Both the position numbers and the translations under genes were made by a program. Below the pieces are notes generated by a model. That model had not been told where the DNA came from and searched no databases. It saw nothing but the letters and a program-made list of their open reading frames with translations. Positions 44,494-53,852 of a stretch of 64,000 nucleotides of DNA are shown here, one piece after another (within the stretch, counting starts at the first letter, position 1; every line of letters begins with the position of its first letter). The stretch spans positions 124,001-188,000 of the forward strand of contig JAFUIP010000011.1 of assembly GCA_017468435.1 (NCBI GenBank), written 5' to 3'. The stretch comes from Bacteroidales bacterium. GTDB lineage: Bacteria > Bacteroidota > Bacteroidia > Bacteroidales > UBA1402.

Positions 44494-45684
44494 TTATTTC
44501 TGAACAATGCAGATAGCAACACGGTTTTCAGCAGGCGTTCCGTAAGGCTGTACGCTTGCTCCCTTGAAATCGATGGTCATGCGAGATTCGGCAATACCTT
44601 CTTCTTTCAAAGCCTTGGCAACAGCATTGGCACGAAGTTCAGATTTGTGCATGTTTACTCTGTCGGTACCGGTGGCGTTGTCGGCATAACCGGTGATGAG
44701 TACAACTGTAGTAGGATTCTGCTTCATGTAATTGGCAATTTCACTTACCTTGCCCATTTCTGACTTGGTAATCTTGGCACTACCAATGCCGAAAACAATG
44801 TCGCGTTGGAAAGGTTGAGCAGCTTCTCTTTCGGCAGCTGCAACAGCTTCAGCAATCACTTTGTCTTGTGCAGCCTTGGTTTCTTCCAAGTCTTTTTCCA
44901 AAGCATTTACCTTTTCTTCCATAGGAGCGACTTTCTTGTCAACATATTCCTGAACGATTTCTTCTACAGACTTGGTAGGTTCAACAGCGCGATGTTCGTG
45001 AGTCTTGCCGAAGCAATACTTAACACCGGCCAATGCGTTGAAATACCAGTCACTGTTGCCGGCTTGTTTTGAATTATATTTGTCAGAAAGAGTCACAGCC
45101 TGCACTTCGATACCGGCGCTCAGGTTGTCAGTGATGCGGAAATCACCGGCCAAACCAACATGACCATTCAAGAAGGCCTTGGTGCCATCCCACAAATATT
45201 CGAGAGCATCGTCGGGAAAGTTTCCGGTCTGACTAAGAGAAGCTTTCAAATCGTCGTTTGCAGTAGCGGCTTTATCGTTAGCAAAAGTAACATTAAGGCC
45301 CAAACCTGCGATAGCGCTCAATGAAAACAAACGATCGGGATTGTAACCGCAGATAGCGTTAGTAATATTGAATGTTCCATCCAAAGAAGGAGCAACATAA
45401 TTCCAAGCCCAACGAGCATCATCCTGACCAGCCTTGCTTTGCCATGCATTGATACCGAAACGAGCACCAAGCAATTCGCTAAATTGACGACCAAAGGTCA
45501 ATTGAGCATTAGGAGCAACCAATTTGCCGAATGATACTTCACCCAAAGTATATTGAGCACCAAACTGTCCTTGTACATACCAATGAGGTACAAAAACATT
45601 TTCAGTCTTTTCTGCCTCTTGTGCGCTCAAGCCGAATAAAGCTACAGCAGCGAGACACGACAATATAAATTTCTTTACTTTCAT
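44494..45684 (-). CDS. OmpA-family outer-membrane protein
   Basis: 396 residues. Signal peptide (MKVKKFILSCLAAVALFGLS, AQE). N-terminal barrel (about 35-235) begins FVPHWYVQGQFGAQYTLGE. A coiled-coil segment (VEEIVQEYVDKKVAPMEEKV to IAEAVAAAERE, about 245-300) precedes a C-terminal peptidoglycan-binding OmpA domain: TTVVLITGYADNATGTD, VNMHKSELRANAVAKAL and NRVAICIVQK. It anchors the outer membrane to peptidoglycan. It lies 36 bases downstream of the giant coiled-coil lipoprotein gene, so both are likely one transcript. Confidence 0.93.
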   Translation of the reverse strand: MKVKKFILSCLAAVALFGLSAQEAEKTENVFVPHWYVQGQFGAQYTLGEVSFGKLVAPNAQLTFGRQFSELLGARFGINAWQSKAGQDDARWAWNYVAPSLDGTFNITNAICGYNPDRLFSLSAIAGLGLNVTFANDKAATANDDLKASLSQTGNFPDDALEYLWDGTKAFLNGHVGLAGDFRITDNLSAGIEVQAVTLSDKYNSKQAGNSDWYFNALAGVKYCFGKTHEHRAVEPTKSVEEIVQEYVDKKVAPMEEKVNALEKDLEETKAAQDKVIAEAVAAAEREAAQPFQRDIVFGIGSAKITKSEMGKVSEIANYMKQNPTTVVLITGYADNATGTDRVNMHKSELRANAVAKALKEEGIAESRMTIDFKGASVQPYGTPAENRVAICIVQK

Positions 45685-45720
45685 AGTTTTTCTAATTTAA
45701 ATGTTTATCCCTCAATGTGT

Positions 45721-48282
45721 TTATTTTACCTGAATATAATACTTGGTATTGCTGATATAACCAGAGAAGTCAACAGCAGAATAAGTGATTTCGTAGGTAT
45801 AACCAGACTGACCATTGAAGTTGATAGCGCGGGTCTGACCATCCAATACGGTGTTCAAATCGCCGGTGTTAGCAGCTCTGGCAACGCTTTCAACGCTATT
45901 TCCATGGCTATCGAAAGCAGCCGTTACAGCCACAAACTTCTTCATGGCAGGTGCCAAGATTTCACCGGTGTAGCTGGTGGGAACCAAAACAGCAGAAGCA
46001 GCATTAATCTGGCTAGGAGCAGCCTTGATAGAACTCAACTGAGCAAAACCATCGGTAGTGCTAACCAACATAGTGGGTTGCAATTTGCTGTTGATAGAGT
46101 TAAGCAGACTGCAAAGCTTGTTGTTGATCTTGTCGAGGTATTCATTCAATTTGTTTTCAACCTTTACGAGAACATCATTTACCTTATTTTCTACATCTTC
46201 AATCTTGCCGTTAAAGCTAGACAACATATCATTTACGTCGTCCAAAATGCTGTCGAGGTCATCGAGGGTGCCACCCAATTGACCAAGAACATCTTCAGAA
46301 GGAATTGAAATGGTTGTATTAATATTAACAGGAATATCGATATCCTTAACAATAGCAACTTTGCCGTTTACAATGTCACTCTTCTTGATTTCAACTTTTT
46401 GAGCAGGAACAACTACTTCACCCACCTGGATAGAACCATCATATACAGGCACCGTAATAGGAGTTGTCCAAACTTCTGTTACATCAGCAATGGGAACATC
46501 AACTTCTTCATTCAAATGATAGGTAATAACATCATGATATTCAAAGTTGAATGAAATAGTATCTTCAATAATACCTGCCAAGTTGATAGCTTGCAATTTC
46601 AGAGAAAGATCGTTCAAGCCCAAGTCAGGAATACTGATGGTACCAATTCGGTCGAACACTTTGTTTATCAAACTGCTTACGCGACCAATGCCGGGGAATG
46701 ATTCAACATTAAGATCGGCCAAAGAGTTGTAAGAAAGAGGCTTAACAGCCACAGCGGCTACACCATAATCTGAATATACACTGTGTTTGCCCAATGAATC
46801 AGTATAGATAGCTTCTACTGCATAAGCATCAGCGATATCGTTTACGGCATTGTACAGAGTCGTGATAGCATTGCTCAAGTTTACACCGTCACCGATAGAT
46901 TTGAAATCAGCCAAAACATTTTTCAAGTCTTCTACTTCAACGCGGATTTGAGCCTTGTCGATATTGGCAGGATCCAAAGTAGCAGATACTTCGTAGAAAC
47001 CATTGTTAGCTGCACGGGTGTAACCGAAGTTGAGTTTCTTTTCAGACTTAACCAGCGGGCCGAGAACAACGGCAGATTCTTCACCAAGACTGTTCTTCAA
47101 ACCAAGCTTAATACCGGTGGTGTCAACATCGTTGGGGTTGATGGTGAGATACAAAGTACCGGCATTGCCTTCAGTACCAACAAGAACGTCATTCTTGTAA
47201 CCGAAAGAAGTTTCGGTAAAACCAAGGAATGCGGCTTCAGCATCGGTAAACGCAGCAGAAGGATCCACATAGTTGGAAGTGCGAACGGTCGGGAACTTCA
47301 ATTCGTTGGCGGGGCTTGAAATAACATTGTAATAAGCAGCCAAGATGTTAGATCTCATACCGGTAGGCAAGTTGAAATAACCAACAACGGGGCTGTAAGC
47401 ACCATTCACAACTACACTTGAGATACGCTTGTTCAAACGGTTTTCAACGATATTCATTCGCTTTTCGAGATCGGTCAAAGCATCGCGGATTTCAGAAACA
47501 GCTGTCTGCAAATCTTTGATATCTTGCTTGAGCAATTCGTCGGCATCTTGGAGATCCTTGATTTGAGAAGAGTGAGTGGCAAGTGTGGCGGTAGCAGCAA
47601 CCACGGCAGCATCAAGAATGCCAACCTGAGTCTGCAAGCTCTTGATTTTGCTTTCGTTTTCTCTAATCTTATTCCAAATAGCAGCCGTGTCGCAATTGCA
47701 AGACTTAATCTTGGCCAATTCTTCTTTCAACCACTTGATTTCAGAAGCATTGGTAGCAACAGCAACAGCAACCTTACCTACAGAGTCGAGAGCTGCAGCA
47801 TACTTGGTGTTGATTTCCGTTCTGAGAACCGTTGCTACACTATCCAACGCCTTGTCAACATAAGCAATGGTAGCATAAGTCTTAAAGATGTATTCGATGG
47901 TGTCAGCATGGATTTTCTGAATGCTATCCAAAGCATGCAATGTGCTATCAACCTTGATCTTCGCATCTTCCAATACTTCGATGCGACCATCCAATTCAGC
48001 TACATCTTGCAAAAGAGCCACAATACTATCAGAGTTTTCCTTGTCGGCTTTTTCCAACTCAATGTGCTTGGCGGCACAATTGTCTTTACATTCGTTAATT
48101 GCATTTTCCAATGCGGTCTGCAAATCGGCGAGATCTGCGCTCATATCCGCATTCAAATCAGCAATCTGGCCCTTCAATTCTGCATTGACATCGGCAACGT
48201 AGTCGTTACAAGAAGAGAAGAACATGCCCACAGCACATATCACTGATACGGACATGATCAATTTTCCAAATTTTTTCTTCAT
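45721..48282 (-). CDS. Large coiled-coil surface lipoprotein
   Basis: 853 residues from ATG at 48282 (MKKKFGKLIMSVSVICAVGM). Lipobox FSSC puts the lipidated cysteine at C25, followed by NDYVADVNAELKG. Residues 35-300 are mostly heptad-like coiled coil with two Cys pairs (INECKDNC, IKSCNCD). A beta-rich domain occupies about 305-660. A second coiled coil (about 665-745, LDDLDSILDDVNDMLSSFNG to KINNKLCSLLNSINSKL) precedes a C-terminal beta-sandwich ending NTKYYIQVK. Probably a stalked surface or periplasmic lipoprotein paired with the OmpA-like protein. No family recognised. Confidence 0.82.
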   Translation of the reverse strand: MKKKFGKLIMSVSVICAVGMFFSSCNDYVADVNAELKGQIADLNADMSADLADLQTALENAINECKDNCAAKHIELEKADKENSDSIVALLQDVAELDGRIEVLEDAKIKVDSTLHALDSIQKIHADTIEYIFKTYATIAYVDKALDSVATVLRTEINTKYAAALDSVGKVAVAVATNASEIKWLKEELAKIKSCNCDTAAIWNKIRENESKIKSLQTQVGILDAAVVAATATLATHSSQIKDLQDADELLKQDIKDLQTAVSEIRDALTDLEKRMNIVENRLNKRISSVVVNGAYSPVVGYFNLPTGMRSNILAAYYNVISSPANELKFPTVRTSNYVDPSAAFTDAEAAFLGFTETSFGYKNDVLVGTEGNAGTLYLTINPNDVDTTGIKLGLKNSLGEESAVVLGPLVKSEKKLNFGYTRAANNGFYEVSATLDPANIDKAQIRVEVEDLKNVLADFKSIGDGVNLSNAITTLYNAVNDIADAYAVEAIYTDSLGKHSVYSDYGVAAVAVKPLSYNSLADLNVESFPGIGRVSSLINKVFDRIGTISIPDLGLNDLSLKLQAINLAGIIEDTISFNFEYHDVITYHLNEEVDVPIADVTEVWTTPITVPVYDGSIQVGEVVVPAQKVEIKKSDIVNGKVAIVKDIDIPVNINTTISIPSEDVLGQLGGTLDDLDSILDDVNDMLSSFNGKIEDVENKVNDVLVKVENKLNEYLDKINNKLCSLLNSINSKLQPTMLVSTTDGFAQLSSIKAAPSQINAASAVLVPTSYTGEILAPAMKKFVAVTAAFDSHGNSVESVARAANTGDLNTVLDGQTRAINFNGQSGYTYEITYSAVDFSGYISNTKYYIQVK

Positions 48283-48386
48283 GATTAAAAAGTTAAAAAA
48301 CATATTAAAATATCTAATTATCAATTTATTATATGATCGTAGTCTTCTTTTTTCTATCAAAAATCTCCTACGTACATATTAGGGTG

Positions 48387-48394
48387 CAAAATTA
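48387..48394 (-). promoter_or_regulatory. -7 promoter element for the lipoprotein-OmpA pair
   Basis: Minus-strand TAATTTTG matches TAnnTTTG, 104 bases before the lipoprotein ATG, so the leader would be long (about 100 bases) and AT rich, as for abundant outer-membrane proteins. The intergenic stretch holds no other gene. Confidence 0.5.
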
Positions 48395-48504
48395 CTTATT
48401 AATATCTTTTCTGCAACGATTGTGGCGCTATTTTATTAAAAAAAATTGGTACATTTTGATACACTTTATTTTGGGGCAGCTAATTAAGAATCAATCTCTT
48501 TGTA

Positions 48505-48512
48505 TATTTTTG
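48505..48512 (+). promoter_or_regulatory. -7 promoter element for the GH10 xylanase
   Basis: TATTTTTG matches TAnnTTTG, 35 bases before the ATG at 48548. A start at 48500 in the open frame would precede it. Confidence 0.5.
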
Positions 48513-48547
48513 CATCCATAAAACAAATTCGAAACAAAGTGACAAGA

Positions 48548-49663
48548 ATGAAAACAAATATGACACGCAGAAGCTTATTGGCCATTGGCTTTATTGTGGC
48601 AAGAAGTCTCTTTCTCGATGCACAAATGCCAGCACAAGAAAACATTGCACAAGGCATGAAAGATGCTTACAAAGATTATTTCATGGTGGGAGTGGCTGTC
48701 AATCAACGAAATATATCTGTGCCGGAGCAGCAGGCATTATTGCTTCAAGAGTTCAACAGCATCACGGCCGAGAACGACATGAAACCCGGCCCCACCGAGC
48801 CTCAAGAAGGCGTTTATCGCTGGGAAAAGGCCGATGCCATCGCCAATTTTTGCCGGGAAAACGGACTGAAAATGCGCGGACATTGTCTTATGTGGCACAA
48901 TCAGACCTGCCGCTGGATGTACGAAGATAATCCCGATAAAGAAGTCTTTTTAGCCCGGATGCGCAGTCATATCCACGCCGTGGTGAGCAGATATAAAGAT
49001 GTGGTGTATTGCTGGGATGTTGTCAATGAGGCACTTACCGACGACGCCATGGCAGAAGATCCGTATCGCCAATCTCCCATGTACAAGATTGCCGGCGAAG
49101 ATTTCATCTTTAAGGCTTTCGAATATGCCCGCGAGGCCGATCCCGATGCCCTGCTCTTCTACAACGACTACAACGAATGCGACCCTGTCAAATCGCAACG
49201 CATGGCAGATATGGTGAAAAGAATGAAAAAAGCGGGCGTTCCCATCGATGGAATCGGTATGCAAGGCCATTACAACATCTATAGTCCTACGGAAAAAGAA
49301 TTGGAGCAAGCCATCCGGAAATTTCGCAAAGTGGTGGATCATATCCACGTCACCGAGCTGGACATTCGCGTGAACAAGGACATGGGCGGGAACTTGCGTT
49401 TCAGTCGAGAAGGCATGGAAATCAGCGATTCCACCGAACAATTCCTGGCCGACCAATACGCCCGCGTTTTCCACGTTTTCCGCAAATATCACAAAGTTAT
49501 TGATTGCGTCACTTTCTGGAACCTGAGCGACAAAGATTCATGGTTGGGCGTTCGCAATTATGCCACGCCCTTCGACGCTGATTATCAGCCCAAGAGAGCC
49601 TACGAATATATAGTCGAAAAGAAGGCTCCGCTTTGGCCGCAACCTGAAAAATCTGATAAATGA
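48548..49663 (+). CDS. GH10 endo-1,4-beta-xylanase
   Basis: 371 residues from ATG at 48548; the frame is open further upstream, past the promoter. Weak signal peptide (LLAIGFIVARSLFLDA). GH10 barrel complete: acid/base E161 in WDVVNEAL and nucleophile E270 in HVTELDIR, with FNSITAENDMKPG, RGHCLMWHNQ and FYNDYNE. Hydrolyses internal xylan bonds. It is a single-domain enzyme with no binding module and no adjacent SusC/SusD genes. Its stop is 7 bases before the convergent gene. Confidence 0.93.
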   Translation: MKTNMTRRSLLAIGFIVARSLFLDAQMPAQENIAQGMKDAYKDYFMVGVAVNQRNISVPEQQALLLQEFNSITAENDMKPGPTEPQEGVYRWEKADAIANFCRENGLKMRGHCLMWHNQTCRWMYEDNPDKEVFLARMRSHIHAVVSRYKDVVYCWDVVNEALTDDAMAEDPYRQSPMYKIAGEDFIFKAFEYAREADPDALLFYNDYNECDPVKSQRMADMVKRMKKAGVPIDGIGMQGHYNIYSPTEKELEQAIRKFRKVVDHIHVTELDIRVNKDMGGNLRFSREGMEISDSTEQFLADQYARVFHVFRKYHKVIDCVTFWNLSDKDSWLGVRNYATPFDADYQPKRAYEYIVEKKAPLWPQPEKSDK

Positions 49664-49670
49664 GTTTTAT

Positions 49671-50282
49671 CTATCTCAAAAGCGGCAAGATTTCTTTCTC
49701 GAAAATAGATTTTTCTATCAGGCGATAGTGTGGCTCGTAATGCAAATTATAAGCCTTGCTGTGGTGTACGGCGTAATGGCCTTGTGCCAACAAATCTTCG
49801 ATAGCTTTGGCATCTTCCTCGTAATGAGGCAAATTGAGTTTCATGGAGCGGATAATCTTTTCAATCTTTTTCCATTCTTTGGCCCAATCTTCTACTTCGA
49901 TGGCAGGCAAAGCCGTGACGCTGCGGATAAAAGCCGAAAAGAAAACTTCGTAAGAAATAGCTCCGCTGGTAATGGCTGCCAGGGAAACACGATAATAGGC
50001 GGCTCTTTCGGCAGATGCCTCATACAAAGGCACATTCACATTCTTTACCTGCGATAATTCCTGACGCAGATAGGCTCCGGCTCGCGCTGTGTCAGAAACG
50101 ATATGCCCCGGGCCGAAGCGATCTTGGAAAAAGTTTTTGTAAATATCCTGCAAAGTAGATGCTGGATATTGCTCCATCTGGCGAGCCACCGCAAAACGAA
50201 CTTGCTTCCTGTTGAGCGCCTGCATGGAAACAGCCGGAACAACAAGAAGCAAGAAGATTATAATGAGATACTTACGCATCAT
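49671..50282 (-). CDS. Exported protein of unknown function, 203 aa
   Basis: 203 residues. Its ATG overlaps the DUF362 stop as ATGA, which fixes the start and implies coupling. Signal peptide MMRKYLIIIFLLLVVPAVSM. The mature part is helical and amphipathic, with the conserved-looking FFQDRFGPGHIVSDTARAGA and LPHYEEDAKAIEDLLAQGHY blocks. I do not recognise the family. Context with a DUF362 protein and an M28 peptidase suggests a cell-envelope role, not tested. Confidence 0.75.
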   Translation of the reverse strand: MMRKYLIIIFLLLVVPAVSMQALNRKQVRFAVARQMEQYPASTLQDIYKNFFQDRFGPGHIVSDTARAGAYLRQELSQVKNVNVPLYEASAERAAYYRVSLAAITSGAISYEVFFSAFIRSVTALPAIEVEDWAKEWKKIEKIIRSMKLNLPHYEEDAKAIEDLLAQGHYAVHHSKAYNLHYEPHYRLIEKSIFEKEILPLLR

Positions 50283-51268
50283 TTCTTATCTATGCTGCGA
50301 AGTACGTATTCGCGAGAGCCCAAACCAATGGCAGCTGCATGCTCAATGATGTGAACACCATGTCGCGAGTTGATTCGCTTAATCAAATCGGCTGCGTCGT
50401 CGCCTTTCGTCGAAGGATAATTGAAGACCAGATCCACGCAAGCTTGATCGAGGGCCACCGGGTCCAAAGAAGCCAAAATGCCGATGTCGTTCATCTTGGG
50501 TGCGGCCGGATGCGCATCGCAATCACAATCGACAGACAGATTGTTCATCACGTTGATATAGACAACTTTACCATCGAAATAATCGTGAACAGACTGGGCG
50601 GCAGAAGCCATAGCTTCGATAAAATGATCTTGCTTGGCCGTATGTGTCCAGATTTTTTCCTTTTTATCGGTCTTTCCGGCAGAGTGAATATAAGCCTTGC
50701 CGTTGGCAGAAGCGATACCAATAGACTGATTCTTCAACACACCGCCGAAGCCGCCCATGGCATGACCTTTGAAGTGTGCTAAATTAATCAGATAGTCGTA
50801 GTTAAGCAGATTTTTACCCACGATATTATATTTAATATGTAAGGTATCGCTCACAGGGATAATGGTTTCCTCTTCGCCGTCAAGCAAATCGACGGGTGCG
50901 ATGGCAGAAAATCCGTGTTCATCGAACACTTTCAGGTGCTCTTTCGTGGTGTTGCGACGGCCGGGATAAGCCGTGTTGCATTCCACGATGGTACCGTTCA
51001 CTTTGCTGACAAGATCCTTGATAAGAGCAGGTTGGAGGAAGTTTTTACCGCCGGGTTCACCGGTTGAAATCTTCACGGCCACTTTACCTTCGGGCTTTAC
51101 ACCCAGCGCATCATACACTTTGACAAGCGATTCGGGCGTGATTTCCGTGGTCATGAATACCACGGGTTTTCCGTTAACGACATTGGGATTTTTGCGGCCG
51201 GCTGCGCAGAACAAAAAGAATGCGAGCGACAACACAATCAGGATGGAAAAAAATCTCGATAATTTCAT
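50279..51268 (-). CDS. DUF362 domain protein
   Basis: 329 residues from ATG at 51268 (the frame extends 10 codons upstream). Hydrophobic start with an FLFCAAG segment that could be a signal or lipoprotein signal. The DUF362 body shows AVKISTGEPGGKNFLQP, LINLAHFKGHAMGGFGGVLK and MNDIGILASLDPVALDQACV. DUF362 proteins may bind Fe-S clusters, but no CxxCxxC set is present here. Overlaps the downstream gene by 4 bases and follows the M28 gene by 42 bases. Confidence 0.9.
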   Translation of the reverse strand: MKLSRFFSILIVLSLAFFLFCAAGRKNPNVVNGKPVVFMTTEITPESLVKVYDALGVKPEGKVAVKISTGEPGGKNFLQPALIKDLVSKVNGTIVECNTAYPGRRNTTKEHLKVFDEHGFSAIAPVDLLDGEEETIIPVSDTLHIKYNIVGKNLLNYDYLINLAHFKGHAMGGFGGVLKNQSIGIASANGKAYIHSAGKTDKKEKIWTHTAKQDHFIEAMASAAQSVHDYFDGKVVYINVMNNLSVDCDCDAHPAAPKMNDIGILASLDPVALDQACVDLVFNYPSTKGDDAADLIKRINSRHGVHIIEHAAAIGLGSREYVLRSIDKK

Positions 51269-51310
51269 CTTTGTTATGTTAAATCTGTTAGTATTCAAGT
51301 AGTATCACCA

Positions 51311-53032
51311 TTATTTACTTATATAAAGGTCGGTCAATGCCAGGATTACTTTGACGTGCAAGTAAGCTAGCATCAAAACCGCGCCGAAAGCACCGATGGT
51401 GAGCGCCATGGCCAGGGCGTAGAGGAACGAAAGACTGTGCAACAGAATAAACGCAATGGCTATCAGATACCAGCATCGGAGCGAAGTGAGCCTATGTAAC
51501 AATAATGCCATCGTGGCGGCGAACAAAGGAATCAGGAACATCAGGTTTTCGTTGATGGCAAGCAACAGTGCCAAGCTCAATATCATGAGAATCAGCAAAA
51601 CAGCATAGAGATGATTATTGGCATACAATCGAGCTGCCGTTTGCGGAGCGCTTTTGCGTATAGAATGAGAACTTTGTCTTTGAATGTTCTTTCGTTGACG
51701 CCAATAGAAGAATCCCATCAGACATACCATGAGCAAAGCGGTGATAATCATAATGATATTGTCGGCCTTCACGCCTTGCACAATACCGAAAGGCTTGAAG
51801 ATGGCACCGGAAGCCAAGCAACTCAAATAAGCAATCAATTCTCCTATCAGAAGCACGCCGATGGCCATCAGGAGCGTTTTCAGCGCAGCCGGCCAGATTT
51901 GAGCGAATTTTGCTCTGCCTCTCATCAAATCAAGCAACAAAAGCAGAATAAAAATGATGTATATACCTACATTTATCCAAGTATAGGTTGTTTTAGAGAA
52001 GTTGAACAGACCCAGCAAAGGCATGCTGAAGTTGATGCTGTTTTCGTCTGATCTCAAGACATCCTTATCGGAATAAAGAGGATTGGTAAGATATTCTTCA
52101 ACCAAAGGAACTATCTGAGAGCCATAATGTTGAATCGATTTTGGCGTGACAAAAGAAAAATTGTCGAGATTGGTGTGATAATGATTGATATCGGAGATGG
52201 TAGAAAAGTTCAGGCCGGGAATATCATCCTTAACAATGGTAAAATCAGTAAAGTTGGGCATAAAACCATATACCACCGTGGTCAGAGAGTAAGTGTGTGG
52301 ATAGCGGGCCGTTTGCTGATAAAGTTTTACCAATTCCTTGCTTCCGGGAGAGGTTTCGAACAACAAGGCCGGGCCAAAAGGACCACGGGCTTCCACATTA
52401 ATCATCAAACCAACTTGGTCAAACACTTCGCGATGTTCACGCCAAAGCGCCTTCATTCCCTGCATACCGGGTTCTTCGGCGTCGGTAAACAAGATTTTAA
52501 AGGATTGTTTCCACTCGGAACGATACTTAAGTGCCTGATTGAGTGTTTCCAAAATAACCCCCACTCCGTAGCCGTCGTCGGCCGCGCCATACGACCAAAC
52601 CGTATCCTGGCGGGGCATGGGTTGAGAATAACGCGAATCGTAATGCGCCACCATCATAAGCGAAGTGTTCTGATTGTCAGCGCTATCTGCATGAAGCGGA
52701 GCGAATTCGGCCAAAACATTGTAAGCATCGAAAGTATAGACAACATGCTTGTTTTCAGGGCCTACCAAATTCTTGTGTTCAAATACCGTGATGCTGTCGG
52801 CGCCCATTTCTTGCAGTCTTTCCAAGAGATACTGACGCACCTTTGCTCTTTCCTCAGGATGCGCCACCGAGTGATGCTCCTGCGAAATTACCTTGATATC
52901 TTTCACCACTCTCTCTGCAGAAAAACCTTCTGAATCAATATCTTGCACCTTCTGACGAGTCCAAAGACCAAAGGCAATCAGGCTTACCAAAGCAATCGTG
53001 GCCAGCAAAATCGATAATTTAGTTCTACTCAT
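51311..53032 (-). CDS. Membrane-anchored M28 zinc peptidase
   Basis: 573 residues. An N-terminal helix anchors the protein, then an M28 domain (about 40-320) with zinc ligands in VAHYDSRYSQP, GAADDGYGVGVILE and LFTDAEEPGMQG. The C-terminal 220 residues hold about 7 membrane helices. The fold is that of aminopeptidases or glutaminyl cyclase-like peptidases with a membrane extension (similar layout to ER metallopeptidase-like bacterial proteins). Substrate unknown. First gene of a three-gene leftward operon with its own -7 element. Confidence 0.9.
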   Translation of the reverse strand: MSRTKLSILLATIALVSLIAFGLWTRQKVQDIDSEGFSAERVVKDIKVISQEHHSVAHPEERAKVRQYLLERLQEMGADSITVFEHKNLVGPENKHVVYTFDAYNVLAEFAPLHADSADNQNTSLMMVAHYDSRYSQPMPRQDTVWSYGAADDGYGVGVILETLNQALKYRSEWKQSFKILFTDAEEPGMQGMKALWREHREVFDQVGLMINVEARGPFGPALLFETSPGSKELVKLYQQTARYPHTYSLTTVVYGFMPNFTDFTIVKDDIPGLNFSTISDINHYHTNLDNFSFVTPKSIQHYGSQIVPLVEEYLTNPLYSDKDVLRSDENSINFSMPLLGLFNFSKTTYTWINVGIYIIFILLLLLDLMRGRAKFAQIWPAALKTLLMAIGVLLIGELIAYLSCLASGAIFKPFGIVQGVKADNIIMIITALLMVCLMGFFYWRQRKNIQRQSSHSIRKSAPQTAARLYANNHLYAVLLILMILSLALLLAINENLMFLIPLFAATMALLLHRLTSLRCWYLIAIAFILLHSLSFLYALAMALTIGAFGAVLMLAYLHVKVILALTDLYISK

Positions 53033-53079
53033 AATTCTTCTAAATAATTCCTCTCTAATCTATTTGATATGACAAGCGG

Positions 53080-53087
53080 CAAAGGTA
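53080..53087 (-). promoter_or_regulatory. -7 promoter element for the M28 operon
   Basis: Minus-strand TACCTTTG matches TAnnTTTG, 47 bases before the M28 start. Confidence 0.55.
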
Positions 53088-53117
53088 ATCATTTTCGTGT
53101 CACTTGCTAATAGAAAT

Positions 53118-53741
53118 TTACCTAATGAAACTCATGGTGGACTTTTCTTCGTCGGAGGGACGGCCGGGCGCAGGTTTGCCTTGCGCGCATTTCAGCTGCC
53201 AAGCCATGTTACGGGCAAGTGTGCGCATGGTCTGCATGCCTTCGCCATCGTTGGCGGCCTCGCCGGGAGTGCGGCCATACACAATGTTCCAATATTGCGA
53301 AGAAACCACCGGCATATTCATGATATGGAAAGGCATATTGAGCGATTCGAAAGCAGCTGTTGCTCCACCTCTGCGACACACGGCAATAGAAGCGGCAGGC
53401 TTGCCCGAAATGCTTGCGCCATTGGAATAAAAAGCACGTTGGATGACAGACAATAAAGCTCCATTTGGTTGACCATAATACACCGGAGAGCCTACAATGA
53501 GGCCATCTACTTCGGCAAATTTTTCCGATATGCGGTTGCATACATCGTCGTCGAAAATGCAACGACCAAGGCCTTTGGCAGAACATTGTCCGCAAGCTGC
53601 GCAACCTCTGACAGGCGCGTTTCCAATCCACATGGTTTCTGTTTCAATTCCTTCTTTATCAAGCTGTTTAGCCACTTCTGCCAATGCGGTGGCCGTATTT
53701 CCCTGCTTGCGAGGGCTTCCATTAATCAATAAAACTTTCAT
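53118..53741 (-). CDS. NAD(P)H-dependent FMN reductase / flavodoxin-like protein
   Basis: 207 residues. Flavodoxin-like fold: FMN phosphate loop GSPRKQGNTATAL at the start, and the redox-type cysteine segment VRGCAACGQCSAKG (residues about 46-60) followed by GSPVYYGQPNG. The iron-sulfur flavoprotein-like Cys set is common in this family. Reduces quinones or other small electron acceptors with FMN. No redox partner adjoins it; downstream is the M28 operon, upstream the DNA-repair pair. Confidence 0.9.
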   Translation of the reverse strand: MKVLLINGSPRKQGNTATALAEVAKQLDKEGIETETMWIGNAPVRGCAACGQCSAKGLGRCIFDDDVCNRISEKFAEVDGLIVGSPVYYGQPNGALLSVIQRAFYSNGASISGKPAASIAVCRRGGATAAFESLNMPFHIMNMPVVSSQYWNIVYGRTPGEAANDGEGMQTMRTLARNMAWQLKCAQGKPAPGRPSDEEKSTMSFIR

Positions 53742-53852
53742 GTTTGTTTATGTGTTGGATTTTTTCAATTGCTTCCACAAAATTACAGAATTCAGCATAT
53801 CTGAGCAATTCGTCTGTCATATTTCGTAAGGAAATATTTCCGGCACAGAGCA

